Shown piece by piece: positions 25,699 to 34,733 of a stretch of DNA of 61,009 nt (its first letter is position 1; each line of letters begins with the position of its first letter). Made by a program: the position numbers and the translations under genes. This DNA comes from Mageeibacillus sp. UBA6976 (lineage in GTDB: Bacteria; Bacillota; Clostridia; Saccharofermentanales; Saccharofermentanaceae): contig DJYO01000005.1 of assembly GCA_002450155.1 (NCBI GenBank), positions 1 to 61,009 on the forward strand. Direction: 5' to 3'. The notes beneath the pieces were generated by a model. The model had not been told where the DNA came from. It saw nothing but the letters and a program-made list of their open reading frames with translations, and did not search any database.

Positions 25699-27108
25699 AT
25701 GGATACTAAGGAAAGAGGATCATTCAAGGGTTCCCTGGGTTTTGTATTGGCAGCAGCCGGAAGCGCTGTCGGACTGGGTAATATATGGCGTTTTCCTACG
25801 CTTGCAGCAAAGGATGGCGGGGGCTTATTCCTTGTCGTATATATCGTACTCGCCTTATCCTTTGGATTTGCTCTTCTTACAACAGAGATCTCTATCGGAA
25901 GAAAGACTAAGCAGAGTCCGCTTACGGCTTATAGCAACTTGATGAACAAACCCAATAGTTTATGGGGCAGCTTGGGCATTCTCTCCTGCATTGTCCCCTT
26001 CCTGATCCTGCCATACTATTGCGCGATCGGAGGCTGGGTACTTAAGTATTTTGTAGTATTCCTTACAGGCCATGGCACAGATGCGGCAGCGGACGGTTAT
26101 TTTGGCGGATTTATATCCGGTCCTGTTGAACCTGTTGTCTATATGGCAGTATTTCTCATTGCCTGCGCAGTAATAATCTACATGGGTGTAAACAAGGGTA
26201 TTGAGAATTCATCTAAGATACTGATGCCTGTGCTCCTTGTTATGGTAATCGGCATTGCCGTATTCTCACTGACACTTAAGCATACTGACGAGAATGGGAT
26301 CACTACGACCGGCATCGACGGACTTAAGGTCTATCTCGTACCTTCCCTCGAAGGTGTTACGGTCAGAAGTTTCTTCGGCGTTGTAATGGACGCTTTGGGA
26401 CAATTATTCTTCAGCCTCTCCGTTGCCATGGGTATCCTTATCACCTACGGCTCCTATGTGCCCGACAACACGAACCTTATAAAGTCCATAAATCAGATCG
26501 AATTCTTCGATACTCTGGTGGCTTTTCTTGCAGGAGTAATGATCGTGCCTGCTGTTTATGTCTTTATGGGAACTGAGGGCATGGCCTCAGGTCCTTCGCT
26601 GATCTTTGAATCGCTTCCAAGAGTCTTTACTTCAATGGGCAAGGCTGGAAACATCATTGGCGCATTATTCTTCGCCATGGTTCTGTTTGCAGCCTTAACA
26701 AGCGCTGTGTCGATCCTTGAAGCGGTAGTTTCCAGCATTATAGACCGTTTTGGCATAAGCCGCCGGAACGCTACGCTCATGGAATCCGGCATAGCTCTCG
26801 TGATCGGTGTGATCGTCTGCTTCGGTTACAACCTCCTTGATGTTACGATACCTCTTCCGGGAGGATCGGAAGGAACGATACTCGATGCACTCGACTATGC
26901 TACCAATTACATCCTCATGCCGATAATAGCCATCTCAACCTGCATCCTTGCAGGCTGGGTATTAAAGCCCGATGTAATAACCGGTGAACTGACAAAGAAC
27001 GGTGAGCGCTTTGCCCGCAAGGGGTTATATGTGGTAATGGTCAAGTACGTTGCCCCGGTATTCATCCTGTTTCTGATGCTTGTATCCCAGGGTATCATCA
27101 AGTTCTGA
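25699..27108 (+). CDS. Sodium:neurotransmitter-type (NSS) amino-acid symporter
   Basis: This 469-residue protein has about eleven helices and the NSS hallmark in helix 1: GSAVGLGNIWRFP (near residue 20), which holds sodium and substrate sites. Further family segments are PYYCAIGGWVLKYF, SVAMGILITYGSY and FAALTSAVSILE. Family members such as LeuT import amino acids with Na+. The start at 25699 has GGAGGG 5 bases upstream; an in-frame start 22 codons earlier lies inside the promoter leader. The gene ends 2 bp from the convergent lipoprotein gene. Confidence 0.93.
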   Translation: MDTKERGSFKGSLGFVLAAAGSAVGLGNIWRFPTLAAKDGGGLFLVVYIVLALSFGFALLTTEISIGRKTKQSPLTAYSNLMNKPNSLWGSLGILSCIVPFLILPYYCAIGGWVLKYFVVFLTGHGTDAAADGYFGGFISGPVEPVVYMAVFLIACAVIIYMGVNKGIENSSKILMPVLLVMVIGIAVFSLTLKHTDENGITTTGIDGLKVYLVPSLEGVTVRSFFGVVMDALGQLFFSLSVAMGILITYGSYVPDNTNLIKSINQIEFFDTLVAFLAGVMIVPAVYVFMGTEGMASGPSLIFESLPRVFTSMGKAGNIIGALFFAMVLFAALTSAVSILEAVVSSIIDRFGISRRNATLMESGIALVIGVIVCFGYNLLDVTIPLPGGSEGTILDALDYATNYILMPIIAISTCILAGWVLKPDVITGELTKNGERFARKGLYVVMVKYVAPVFILFLMLVSQGIIKF

Positions 27109-27110
27109 TA

Positions 27111-27557
27111 TCAGACTGCTGATATGTCAAGCTCAAAGGAATCGATATTCTCCAGCTCTTCAGCGCTAAGAATATGTGTTGCGATAATGTCTGCATTGCC
27201 CTCAAGGTCAACATATACATAGGCAATTATCTTTTGAGCATCCTGACCGCTGATCTGTGATGTGGATGTGCAAAGGATAGCATAGTTTGTACCTGAAACA
27301 AGCTGTGTTCCTACAAGATCAGTATATTCGTATAAGAAGCCGTCAACCTTTGCTGCTGCATCATCAAGAGCCTGCTTTGCAGCTTCCTCATCTTCAGCTG
27401 ATACATTCCTGTTCCATGAGCCTGTCATCTGCTGTGATGCCAAAGACTCCTGGCTGCTGCTTTCTTCAGTCTCACCTTTTTGCCCGCAGGCACACATTGC
27501 AAGACCAAGAGCTGCTGTCAGTGTTATTGCTGTAAGAGTTTTAATGATATTTTTCAT
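27111..27557 (-). CDS. Small lipoprotein
   Basis: The 148-residue product has an N-terminal hydrophobic segment ending MCACG, giving a lipid Cys at about 24, then a Ser/Gln/Glu linker and a compact domain of about 90 residues (LVGTQLVSGTNYAILC, IIAYVYVDLEGNADI) that looks like a cystatin-type beta sheet; this is an inference. It converges on the NSS gene with a 2-bp gap and no terminator between. No function assigned. Confidence 0.75.
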   Translation of the reverse strand: MKNIIKTLTAITLTAALGLAMCACGQKGETEESSSQESLASQQMTGSWNRNVSAEDEEAAKQALDDAAAKVDGFLYEYTDLVGTQLVSGTNYAILCTSTSQISGQDAQKIIAYVYVDLEGNADIIATHILSAEELENIDSFELDISAV

Positions 27558-27647
27558 AAATCTTTACCCCGCGATCTGGTTTGTATACCCATAATACAGT
27601 TCTGCGCAACTGTATGTTGCACTTGTCTGTTTTTATGCTCTGATTCT

Positions 27648-29099
27648 TTAGCCCGGCATCTGTGGCCTCTGGTCACCCATTCTGCCTCCCGGCATTCCGC
27701 CGCCATTTGGCATAATGCCTCCCGGCATTGCTCCGCCCATACCTTCTGTCTGCCCGCAGATCAGGTCTTCAAGGGTGATCTCATATGTATCTGTACCTGC
27801 GGTTATTACATACGTCTCACCCTGTTTGAGCTCGGGAGAGCTTATGAGGATCGAAGAATAGGACATACCCGGTTCAAAGCTTAATATCTCATTCCCGTCC
27901 TTATCAGATAGCATGACCTTAGTGCCTGCCTGCTGAAGTTCTGTGGCGATAAGTATAGAGCCCTGGCCTGCTTCGGTAAAGTTCTGGGCCATCCCGTTTA
28001 TACCACAGGCGATCATGGTGCCGCCTGTTATCTCAGCGCTTCCGTTATAGTCCATTGAACCGTTTCCGCCGTTATCAGGACCGCTTATGGTAATAAATCC
28101 TCCCGATACCGTAAGCGATCCGTTGGAATCTATTCCGTCACCGCTGCAGGTAATATCTATCGTGCCGCCTGAGATATCTATATATGCCGAAGCATCTTCT
28201 GCAAATTCTGATGCCGAAGACCCTGCCGCATTGATGGCATCGTCTTTGGAATTGATAACTATGTCTCCGCCTGTGATCGTAACAGTGTTACCTTCCAGTC
28301 CTTCTTCGCAACTTAGTATATTCATGCTGCAATCCGTGATCAGAAGATCTGATTCAGAGTGAACCGCATCGTCGCCTGCGGTTATGGTGAAACTGCCTCC
28401 GTTAATGGTAACGTCACCAAGAGCCGCATCATCAGAATTCTTGCCGTGGATGGCATCTTCGCCGCTTGTAAGATCGAATACTCCGTCTGCTATAGCTATC
28501 AAGTCCTTGCCCTGGAGCGCATGGCCCTGGCATTCTATCTCATATGTGCCGCCTGTTATCACCAGATCGTCCTTGGAGGTTATACCATTATCAGCGGAAC
28601 TGACAATAAGTGTTCCCTCACCATTTAAAGTGAGATCAGCCTTGGAGAATATAACTGCATCTTCGTTGCTGTCAGCATCTTCTGCAAACCCTGCAGTATT
28701 AGTAAGATGATTTACGCTCCCTTCCTCTGTGGTAATAAATACCTTGTCAGCAGACAGTATATAGATGGCAGCAGAGTCATAAGATGTTATATCCACGCCG
28801 TCCAATACCAGCTGTATCTTATCTTCCTCGCCGGCATCTATCAGTAACTGACCGTCATCTATAGCGCCGCTTATTACATATGTGCCCTCCGAAGTTATGG
28901 TCAGACCTTCACCGTCTAATTCTATGTACTGAGCTTCGTCCGTGTCATAATCTGTCTCATAATCCCTGTCTGAATACAGGTCTTCGCCTGATGCCGAACT
29001 ATCTGAAATAGCTGCTATCTCTTCTCCTGTCATGCTGCATCCTGCCAAAGCTACAGATGCTGCCAGTATAAGAGATACTATCCTGATCTTTTTATTCAT
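27648..29099 (-). CDS. Secreted beta-helix lipoprotein with Cthe_2159-like carbohydrate-binding domain
   Basis: The 483-residue protein has a lipobox ALAGC (Cys 21) and then a long run of beta-helix turns with repeated motifs of the form ISGGTxDI, DDAxxS/N/G and GEDAIHGKNSDD that give Asp-rich calcium-binding rungs (about residues 75-370). This matches the Cthe_2159 family; the founding Clostridium thermocellum protein binds cellulose and polygalacturonate. The tail ends with a Met/Gly/Pro-rich GMGGAMPGG stretch of unusual composition. Start at 29099 with AAAGGAG upstream. It is the last gene of the VTC - DUF4956 operon. Confidence 0.85.
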   Translation of the reverse strand: MNKKIRIVSLILAASVALAGCSMTGEEIAAISDSSASGEDLYSDRDYETDYDTDEAQYIELDGEGLTITSEGTYVISGAIDDGQLLIDAGEEDKIQLVLDGVDITSYDSAAIYILSADKVFITTEEGSVNHLTNTAGFAEDADSNEDAVIFSKADLTLNGEGTLIVSSADNGITSKDDLVITGGTYEIECQGHALQGKDLIAIADGVFDLTSGEDAIHGKNSDDAALGDVTINGGSFTITAGDDAVHSESDLLITDCSMNILSCEEGLEGNTVTITGGDIVINSKDDAINAAGSSASEFAEDASAYIDISGGTIDITCSGDGIDSNGSLTVSGGFITISGPDNGGNGSMDYNGSAEITGGTMIACGINGMAQNFTEAGQGSILIATELQQAGTKVMLSDKDGNEILSFEPGMSYSSILISSPELKQGETYVITAGTDTYEITLEDLICGQTEGMGGAMPGGIMPNGGGMPGGRMGDQRPQMPG

Positions 29100-29115
29100 G
29101 TCATAACTCCTTTCG

Positions 29116-29796
29116 TCAAAGCTGGGGCTGTTCTTCTGTTCCTGCAATATGAATAGAGATGGGGAGATTGCCGTTCTTGATCCTTATCGCGTCAATAAAA
29201 GCCTTCTGCCCTGCATCCTTCCTGAATCTGGCAACATATGTCAGACGGAACAAAGAGCCCATATCCGTTGTCTTAACTCTGGTAAGCTTGTGAGAAACCG
29301 TAAAACTGTCCCATATCTCGTCAAAGACACCCTCGTAGTCCAGGTCCTCGGGGATCGTTATGTTGATCTCAGATTCACTATCCTTCTCGCCGGAAGATAT
29401 AAGCGTCAGTATAACCATTGCAATGCAGAGGATAAGCGTAAACAAAGCTGCATATCCAAAATATCCCATACCGCAGATTATGCCTGTTGCCATTGCAAGG
29501 AATACTGCGCAGATCTCCTTGGCTGAGCCCGGGGCGGACCTGAACCTTACCAGGCTGAATGTACCTGCCACTGCAACACCCGCGCCTACGCTCCCGTTGA
29601 CCATTAAGATCACGGTGCATACCAGGGCCGGAAGCAGCACCAGAGTCGCTGCAAAAGTCTTGCTCGTCTTGTTCTTAAAAACATATGCCCCGCATATGAT
29701 CCCTCCTAAAAGAAGAGATACCAGTATGCACAGGACAAACCCTGCCAATGTAAGACTTGATGTAGATATTGTCATTGATGTTATGTAATTAAGCAT
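29116..29796 (-). CDS. DUF4956 membrane protein
   Basis: The 227-residue protein has four helices (about 10-35, 45-65, 85-105 and 110-130) and a cytoplasmic C-terminal domain (about 145-227). Between helices 2 and 3 lies VAGTFSLVRFRSAPGSAKEI, a hallmark of DUF4956. ATG at 29796 is chosen for the AAGGAG 9 bases upstream; two upstream Mets lack a site. It overlaps the VTC gene by 8 bp, so the two are coupled. The family is usually beside VTC-domain genes, and a joint role in membrane polyphosphate or surface assembly is inferred. Confidence 0.88.
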   Translation of the reverse strand: MLNYITSMTISTSSLTLAGFVLCILVSLLLGGIICGAYVFKNKTSKTFAATLVLLPALVCTVILMVNGSVGAGVAVAGTFSLVRFRSAPGSAKEICAVFLAMATGIICGMGYFGYAALFTLILCIAMVILTLISSGEKDSESEINITIPEDLDYEGVFDEIWDSFTVSHKLTRVKTTDMGSLFRLTYVARFRKDAGQKAFIDAIRIKNGNLPISIHIAGTEEQPQL

Positions 29797-30514
29797 ATAA
29801 TCTGTCTCCTTCATGATCTTGTTTTCTTGCCGTCTCATTTACATAGTACCTGCCGTACTTGGAGAATGAGACCTTGCGTATATCGTTCTTAGTGAGGAAT
29901 GCTGTCATCCACAAAGGGATCGCTCCCGGGACCTTGATCTCCATAAGTGTCAGTTCCTTTGGCAGGATAAAGTCTCCATATATACCTTTTGTAAGTGCCA
30001 GATCGTAATCTCTTCCTAGGATATTCTCGTCTAACGTAAGCCTTATGTCAGATCCGTCTATGGGTTCGTATGCTTCTCTTTCGTAGGACAGAAAACATCC
30101 GGGAGCGATATTGCCGTAGAAAGATCTTACGTATTCGATCTCATCAGCTATCTGGGAATTAAAGGGCTTGCACCCATTGCCGCAGAGCCATTCTGATGCG
30201 ACATCCTGAGGCAGGACTATCCTTCTTTTGTAAACAATGCCTTCGTATTTCTTCTTAAGTTCCACATAGACATTATCGTGTGCTCCCGTATTTGAATATG
30301 CTCTTACTCTGAGCTTTTCTTTATAAACGGGTTTGTCAAGGGACCTCCTGATAAGAAGATGATCCGGTGTATCGTAATAGACGTTTCTTATAACAGTCCT
30401 GCCATATTTATCAAGTCTCATATGATCCTTCATAGTGTCCATAAGACGTGACTTCTCACTCTTGGTGAGAATGTACTTTATCTCATATCTCTTGAATACA
30501 TTTGCGCTTGCCAT
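29789..30514 (-). CDS. VTC-domain polyphosphate polymerase-like protein
   Basis: The 241-residue cytoplasmic protein carries a VTC domain, a tunnel fold of the TTM/CYTH group. Visible are FKRYEIKYIL at the start (catalytic Glu-x-Lys), YYDTPDHLL, KLRVRAY, VELKKKYEGIVYKRRI and a late Glu in LMEIKVPG. In yeast Vtc4 this fold makes polyphosphate from ATP, and those basic and acidic residues line the tunnel. Enzyme activity of bacterial homologues beside DUF4956 is not settled. ATG at 30514 has AAGGAGG upstream. Confidence 0.88.
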   Translation of the reverse strand: MASANVFKRYEIKYILTKSEKSRLMDTMKDHMRLDKYGRTVIRNVYYDTPDHLLIRRSLDKPVYKEKLRVRAYSNTGAHDNVYVELKKKYEGIVYKRRIVLPQDVASEWLCGNGCKPFNSQIADEIEYVRSFYGNIAPGCFLSYEREAYEPIDGSDIRLTLDENILGRDYDLALTKGIYGDFILPKELTLMEIKVPGAIPLWMTAFLTKNDIRKVSFSKYGRYYVNETARKQDHEGDRLYA

Positions 30515-30530
30515 ATTGATTCCTCCTTGG

Positions 30531-30584
30531 GTTATAAGCATCTTAAACGGCTAACTTAAAATGAAACTTAAAGTCTGTTATAAT
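30531..30584. promoter_or_regulatory. Divergent promoter region with three TTTAAG repeats
   Basis: Minus-strand TTTAAG copies lie at 30572-30567, 30560-30555 and 30547-30542 (12-13 bp apart). The VTC operon -10 TATAAC is at 30536-30531, and the response regulator -10 TATAAT is at 30579-30584 on the plus strand. Neither promoter has a good -35. Direct TTTAAG repeats recall the CiaR site of streptococci and fit control by the adjacent OmpR-type regulator. Confidence 0.55.
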
Positions 30585-30603
30585 CGCCCTAAGGAGGCTA
30601 GCT

Positions 30604-31281
30604 ATGCGACTCTTACTTGCTGAAGATGAAGTTTCCATGTCCCGCGCTCTTACGCAGATACTGACTAAGAACAATTACACTGTAGATGCGGTCTACGACG
30701 GTGAAGAAGCATTAAGATACTTAAGATCCGGCGAATACGATGCTGCCATACTGGATGTTATGATGCCGGTAATGGACGGTATCGAAGTATTGAAGAAGAT
30801 CCGCAGCCAGGGCAATCTCATCCCGGTAATAATGCTCACGGCAAGATCCGAGATCGAAGATAAGATCGAAGGTCTGGACAGCGGCGCTAACGACTACCTG
30901 ACCAAACCCTTTGATTCAGGAGAACTCTTGGCAAGGATCCGTGCCATAACCCGGGTATCCACGGTTCAGGCAAGCTCCGTGCTTAAATACGGCAACATCA
31001 CTTTGAGCAGGACTACCTGTGAGCTGACAGGGCCCAAGGGTTCCACGAAACTTGCCGGCAAAGAATTCCAGATGTTAGAGCTCCTCATGACAGACCCCGG
31101 CATACTTATCTCGGCAGAGACTTTCATGAACAAGCTCTGGGGCATTGACTCTGATGCAGATATAAGCGTAGTCTGGACCTTCCTGTCCTACTTAAGGAAA
31201 AAGCTTGTCCTGGTAGGCGCTAATTGCCTGATCAAAGCATCCAGAGGTCAGGGTTATTCGATAGAACTTAAAGGTGACTGA
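30604..31281 (+). CDS. OmpR-family response regulator of the VTC locus
   Basis: This 225-residue protein has a receiver domain (EDE acidic pocket, phosphoacceptor Asp in ILDVMMPVMDG near residue 51, Lys in TKPFDS) and a winged-helix DNA-binding domain (about 128-222, ending KASRGQGYSIEL). AAGGAGG is 6 bases before the ATG. Its stop overlaps the kinase start as TGATG. Divergent from the VTC operon, so it probably controls that operon and itself. Confidence 0.94.
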   Translation: MRLLLAEDEVSMSRALTQILTKNNYTVDAVYDGEEALRYLRSGEYDAAILDVMMPVMDGIEVLKKIRSQGNLIPVIMLTARSEIEDKIEGLDSGANDYLTKPFDSGELLARIRAITRVSTVQASSVLKYGNITLSRTTCELTGPKGSTKLAGKEFQMLELLMTDPGILISAETFMNKLWGIDSDADISVVWTFLSYLRKKLVLVGANCLIKASRGQGYSIELKGD

Positions 31282-32537
31282 TGTTTCGAAGATTAAGGTT
31301 CCGTTTTATACTTATCGCCATGCTCTCTGTATTCATCGTACTGGGAGTCATAGTATCTGGCATTAATGTAATAAGCTACAACAGGGCTGTCAGCAATGCA
31401 GACGAGATACTGCTCCTTCTTGCCAAGAATGAAGGCAGATTCCCGGAGATGGATATGAACGGATCCGATATGCCCGAGCCGCCTGAAGTAAGAGACGGCA
31501 GGAACATGATGCACTCCCCTGAACTTGCATATGAGAGCAGATTCTTCTCAGTTCTCTTAGATCAAAACGGCGCCATCCTTAATATAGATACAGGCAGGAT
31601 AGCTGCGATCGATCAGGATACTGCAGGAGAGTATGCATTAGATGTATTCGGCAGTAATAAGACCAGGGGTTTTGTATCAGACTACAGATTTCTCAAGACT
31701 AACGAAGGCAGCAATGTGAGAATAGTCTTCTATGACTGCGGCAGGAGTCTTGATTCATTCAGAGGTTTCCTCAAAACGAGCATCTATATCTCCCTTGCCG
31801 GCATGACCGTGATATTCATCCTTATATTCCTCTCATCAGGAAGGATAGTGAGACCCATCGCCGCAAGCTACGAGAAACAGAAGAGATTCATAACCGATGC
31901 CGGTCATGAGATCAAGACTCCCCTTGCGATCATAAACGCCGACTGTGATGTTATCTTAAGCGACGGAGAGAACACCTGGGCAGAAGATATCAAGAGTCAG
32001 ACAAAACGTCTTACCGAGCTTACAAACGACCTTATATACCTTGCCAAGATGGAAGAGGATGTCCCTGCCTTATCTTTGCAGGAGACTGATATAAGCAGGA
32101 TCGCAGAAGATTCCGTAAGCTCATTTACCTCTATGTTCATTACATCGGATAAGACCTTAAGCAGCAGTATTGAGCCCGGCATTATCCTTAACTGTGATGC
32201 CAAAGCCATAAGAGAGCTCATAAGCATTCTTCTGGATAATGCCCTTAAATATTCACCGGAGAAAGGCTATGCCGATATTACTCTTAAACGTTATAAGAAG
32301 ACAGTTAAACTCTATGTTGTAAATGATACAAAAGAACCCCTTAGCAAAGATGACTGCGAGCATCTGACAGACAGATTCTACAGACAAGACAAGTCCAGAA
32401 ATTCCTCAACAGGCGGGCATGGCATCGGACTGTCCATAGCAAGCGCAGTCGTATCTGCACATCAGGGCAAGTTAGTATTTGAGCCTGAAGATCGCAAGCT
32501 TAAGATAAAGATCACTCTTCCTCTAAGATCTGCCTGA
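31281..32537 (+). CDS. Membrane sensor histidine kinase of the VTC locus
   Basis: The 418-residue protein has a membrane helix at about 7-30, an extracytoplasmic sensor region (about 31-165, with an Met/Pro/Glu-rich stretch), a second helix (about 166-190), then HisKA with phosphoacceptor His in DAGHEIKTPL and an HATPase domain (ILLDNALKYS, GGHGIGLSIA). The stimulus is unknown. Its last 26 bp overlap the convergent SGNH hydrolase gene. Confidence 0.94.
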   Translation: MFRRLRFRFILIAMLSVFIVLGVIVSGINVISYNRAVSNADEILLLLAKNEGRFPEMDMNGSDMPEPPEVRDGRNMMHSPELAYESRFFSVLLDQNGAILNIDTGRIAAIDQDTAGEYALDVFGSNKTRGFVSDYRFLKTNEGSNVRIVFYDCGRSLDSFRGFLKTSIYISLAGMTVIFILIFLSSGRIVRPIAASYEKQKRFITDAGHEIKTPLAIINADCDVILSDGENTWAEDIKSQTKRLTELTNDLIYLAKMEEDVPALSLQETDISRIAEDSVSSFTSMFITSDKTLSSSIEPGIILNCDAKAIRELISILLDNALKYSPEKGYADITLKRYKKTVKLYVVNDTKEPLSKDDCEHLTDRFYRQDKSRNSSTGGHGIGLSIASAVVSAHQGKLVFEPEDRKLKIKITLPLRSA

Positions 32538-33165
32538 CCTTATCTGCAAGTGCCGTTGCAAGCGCTCTGTGTCCTTCCTCTGACATATGAAGCGAATCGG
32601 TATTTCCTGCCTTTGCATACAAGGCGGCATCCAGGAATTCGCATCCGAACTGGGAAGCTACCAGCTCATACCAGTAAGCCAGACGTTTTGAGCCTTCTAT
32701 AGCTTTATCTGTATCAAAGAAGGGTTCAAATACAGAATCCCCCAGTCCGTCACCAAGATGAGGCGGAGCTACCACCAGTATCCTGGCATTGCTCCTTAAC
32801 TGATACTGCATATATCCCTTTGTCTTCATGAGCATATTCTGAAGGCTCCCCGCTATATCAGGTGCAGGAAGGCCGAACTTAGCCTTAAGGTCATTTGTCC
32901 CCAGCATTATTATCAGAAGGTCAAAAGGATTGTGGCTCTCGCACATGGGAAGGATATAATCCATTCCGCATTTAGTCCCCCATTCCCAGGGATCTTCGTT
33001 TGCTATGGTCCTGCCGTTCTGTCCTTCCTCTAATATCTGATATCCGTCTCCCAGGAGGCTGCCAAGCACACAAGGCCACCTTATATCTTCAGGATATCTT
33101 TCTCCCGTCCCGGGATCAAAACCCCATGTATTCGAATCTCCGAAACAGATAATACGTTTCTTCAT
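32512..33165 (-). CDS. SGNH/GDSL-family hydrolase
   Basis: The 217-residue cytoplasmic protein shows block I GDSNTWG with the nucleophile Ser, a Gly in block II (NGRTI), the Asn in block III (MLGTNDLK) and the catalytic Asp and His in DSLHMSEEGH. It is an esterase or lipase-like enzyme, with some resemblance to bacterial acetylesterases and arylesterases. No signal peptide, so it works inside the cell. GGAGGG lies 5 bases before the ATG. Substrate unknown. Confidence 0.9.
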   Translation of the reverse strand: MKKRIICFGDSNTWGFDPGTGERYPEDIRWPCVLGSLLGDGYQILEEGQNGRTIANEDPWEWGTKCGMDYILPMCESHNPFDLLIIMLGTNDLKAKFGLPAPDIAGSLQNMLMKTKGYMQYQLRSNARILVVAPPHLGDGLGDSVFEPFFDTDKAIEGSKRLAYWYELVASQFGCEFLDAALYAKAGNTDSLHMSEEGHRALATALADKVRQILEEE

Positions 33166-33177
33166 TGGGCCCTCCTG

Positions 33178-33543
33178 TCAAACTATAGTATATCCGGCAT
33201 CTTTAAGCAGATCTAACGCCTTATCAAAACTATCCTTCTTGATGAGAATATAGTCTGTGTTATATGTAGATACGGCAAATATTCCAATCTTATTCTTCGC
33301 CAAAAGATCTGCTATCGGCGCGAGTATCCCTATAAGGGAGAAATCAAGTATGCCCTGTATGCGGAAGGCCTTCCATCCGTCTTCTCTTGCAGAGCAATCT
33401 GCAGGAGCTTCCTCTGTTATGCATACAAGCGAAAGCTCTTCGTCTGTCTTGGCGATAAAACAGTACTCACTGTCAAGATAAGACATGTCTATCTTATCTG
33501 TTTTGCATACTGTAAGATCCTTGTCTATTACCTTAAGTTCCAT
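33178..33543 (-). CDS. ACT-domain protein (ACT_7 type)
   Basis: The 121-residue protein has a short N-terminal part (SLVCITEE strand) and a C-terminal ACT domain (about 55-121: KAFRIQGILDFSLIGILAPIADLLAKNKIGIFAVSTYNTDYILI). This type often binds amino acids and lacks a catalytic partner. It is 12 bp upstream of the SGNH gene in the same direction, so the two are probably cotranscribed. AGAAGGAG precedes the ATG. Confidence 0.86.
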   Translation of the reverse strand: MELKVIDKDLTVCKTDKIDMSYLDSEYCFIAKTDEELSLVCITEEAPADCSAREDGWKAFRIQGILDFSLIGILAPIADLLAKNKIGIFAVSTYNTDYILIKKDSFDKALDLLKDAGYTIV

Positions 33544-33630
33544 TAAATAATCTCCTTCTAATGTATATATCAGCGCAATATCTATTATACATTCAATATG
33601 GTAGAATCAAACGGAAAGTGGAGGGCACTT

Positions 33631-34698
33631 ATGGATAACAATACTTTCATCCCCGACTATAAAGGCATCAAGAGACGCGTGATAACAAGTCTTATCGTAG
33701 AGGCTTTTATCAATTTATTCTGCATTATAATATATCTGGTGGTAATGGTATTTGGCCATGTCCTAAATGAGATGACAAGAGACATCTTAAGCCTCTTTGT
33801 CGGACTACTCATTGCGCATATTATCTTCTCTGTTGCAATAGCTGTTATTTCCTTCAAGAGGACAATAAAGAGTATTACAACTTCTGAAGACGGCATCACC
33901 ATAAACGGTATCACTTTAGACTCCGATATAGATTCCGGTAATCTGCGGGGTTCGAGTTTCGGATTTTCCTCCGGCATGATACCTCTTTTATTTCCAACTA
34001 CAGGAATAGATCTTATAGTCGTGTCTTCAGATCCTGACGGAAAACCTATAAGGAAGATCTTTTGGACCGGTCCTGCCAAAGACAGTGAAGCGGTAAAGCT
34101 CAGATCAGAACTTACATCTCTGATCATATCCGCCTCTGCCCTTATCAATACCAGGCGCTTTACGAAAGTTAAGGAGAGGATAAAGGATTCATCTGTCAGG
34201 GTCAGTATGAGTAAGGATAAGATCACTAGGGATCAGATCAGATTCTCCCTTCTGATAATGCTTGCATTAGCAGTGATAATAGCAGGCGGCATATTCTGTC
34301 TGGATTCATTGATCATAGCGGTCTGCTTTTTTATTGCAGCTGCAGTAATAACTTTCTTCTGGATAACGATCCTCCTGAAGCAGCGCTTAAATATGAGCAA
34401 ACTACTCACAAGCCTTGAGCTCACCTCAGATGAGCTGATCGCAAATGGTGACAGATATACTCTTAAAGATATAAGGATCCTGATCTACGGGATCAGAAAG
34501 AAAGACGGCAAGTCTGAATCAGCAGTCCGCTTAAGACCGGCAGCATCCTTTGCCGAAACAGGCTTATATCTTAATCTTGATGACGGAGACAAAGAATGTA
34601 CCTACTGGCTTGGCCCCCGTGCTGACAATGAAGCCTCATCGGCAATAATCCTCGCAAATTATGCAGACCAGATATCACGCGAAAACCAGGAAGGATAA
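33631..34698 (+). CDS. Membrane protein with two repeated halves, unknown function
   Basis: The 355-residue protein has two helices at about 18-42 and 52-75, a beta-rich cytoplasmic region (about 80-180), two helices at about 210-232 and 238-258, then a second beta-rich region (about 270-345). The two helix-pair plus beta-domain halves suggest PH-like domains after membrane pairs, an inference. ATG at 33631 has GGAGG 7 bases upstream; an earlier in-frame ATG at 33598 has none. Divergent from the ACT gene. Confidence 0.7.
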   Translation: MDNNTFIPDYKGIKRRVITSLIVEAFINLFCIIIYLVVMVFGHVLNEMTRDILSLFVGLLIAHIIFSVAIAVISFKRTIKSITTSEDGITINGITLDSDIDSGNLRGSSFGFSSGMIPLLFPTTGIDLIVVSSDPDGKPIRKIFWTGPAKDSEAVKLRSELTSLIISASALINTRRFTKVKERIKDSSVRVSMSKDKITRDQIRFSLLIMLALAVIIAGGIFCLDSLIIAVCFFIAAAVITFFWITILLKQRLNMSKLLTSLELTSDELIANGDRYTLKDIRILIYGIRKKDGKSESAVRLRPAASFAETGLYLNLDDGDKECTYWLGPRADNEASSAIILANYADQISRENQEG

Positions 34699-34702
34699 AA
34701 GC

Positions 34703-34732
34703 AAAAAAATAAGCCCCGATCGATCGGGGCTT
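34703..34732 (-). terminator. Terminator after tRNA-Gln
   Basis: A near-perfect palindrome AAGCCCCGATCGATCGGGGC is followed on the minus strand by TTATTTTTTTGC. It ends the tRNA transcript and may also stop the plus-strand gene that ends at 34698. Confidence 0.9.
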
Positions 34733-34733
34733 A

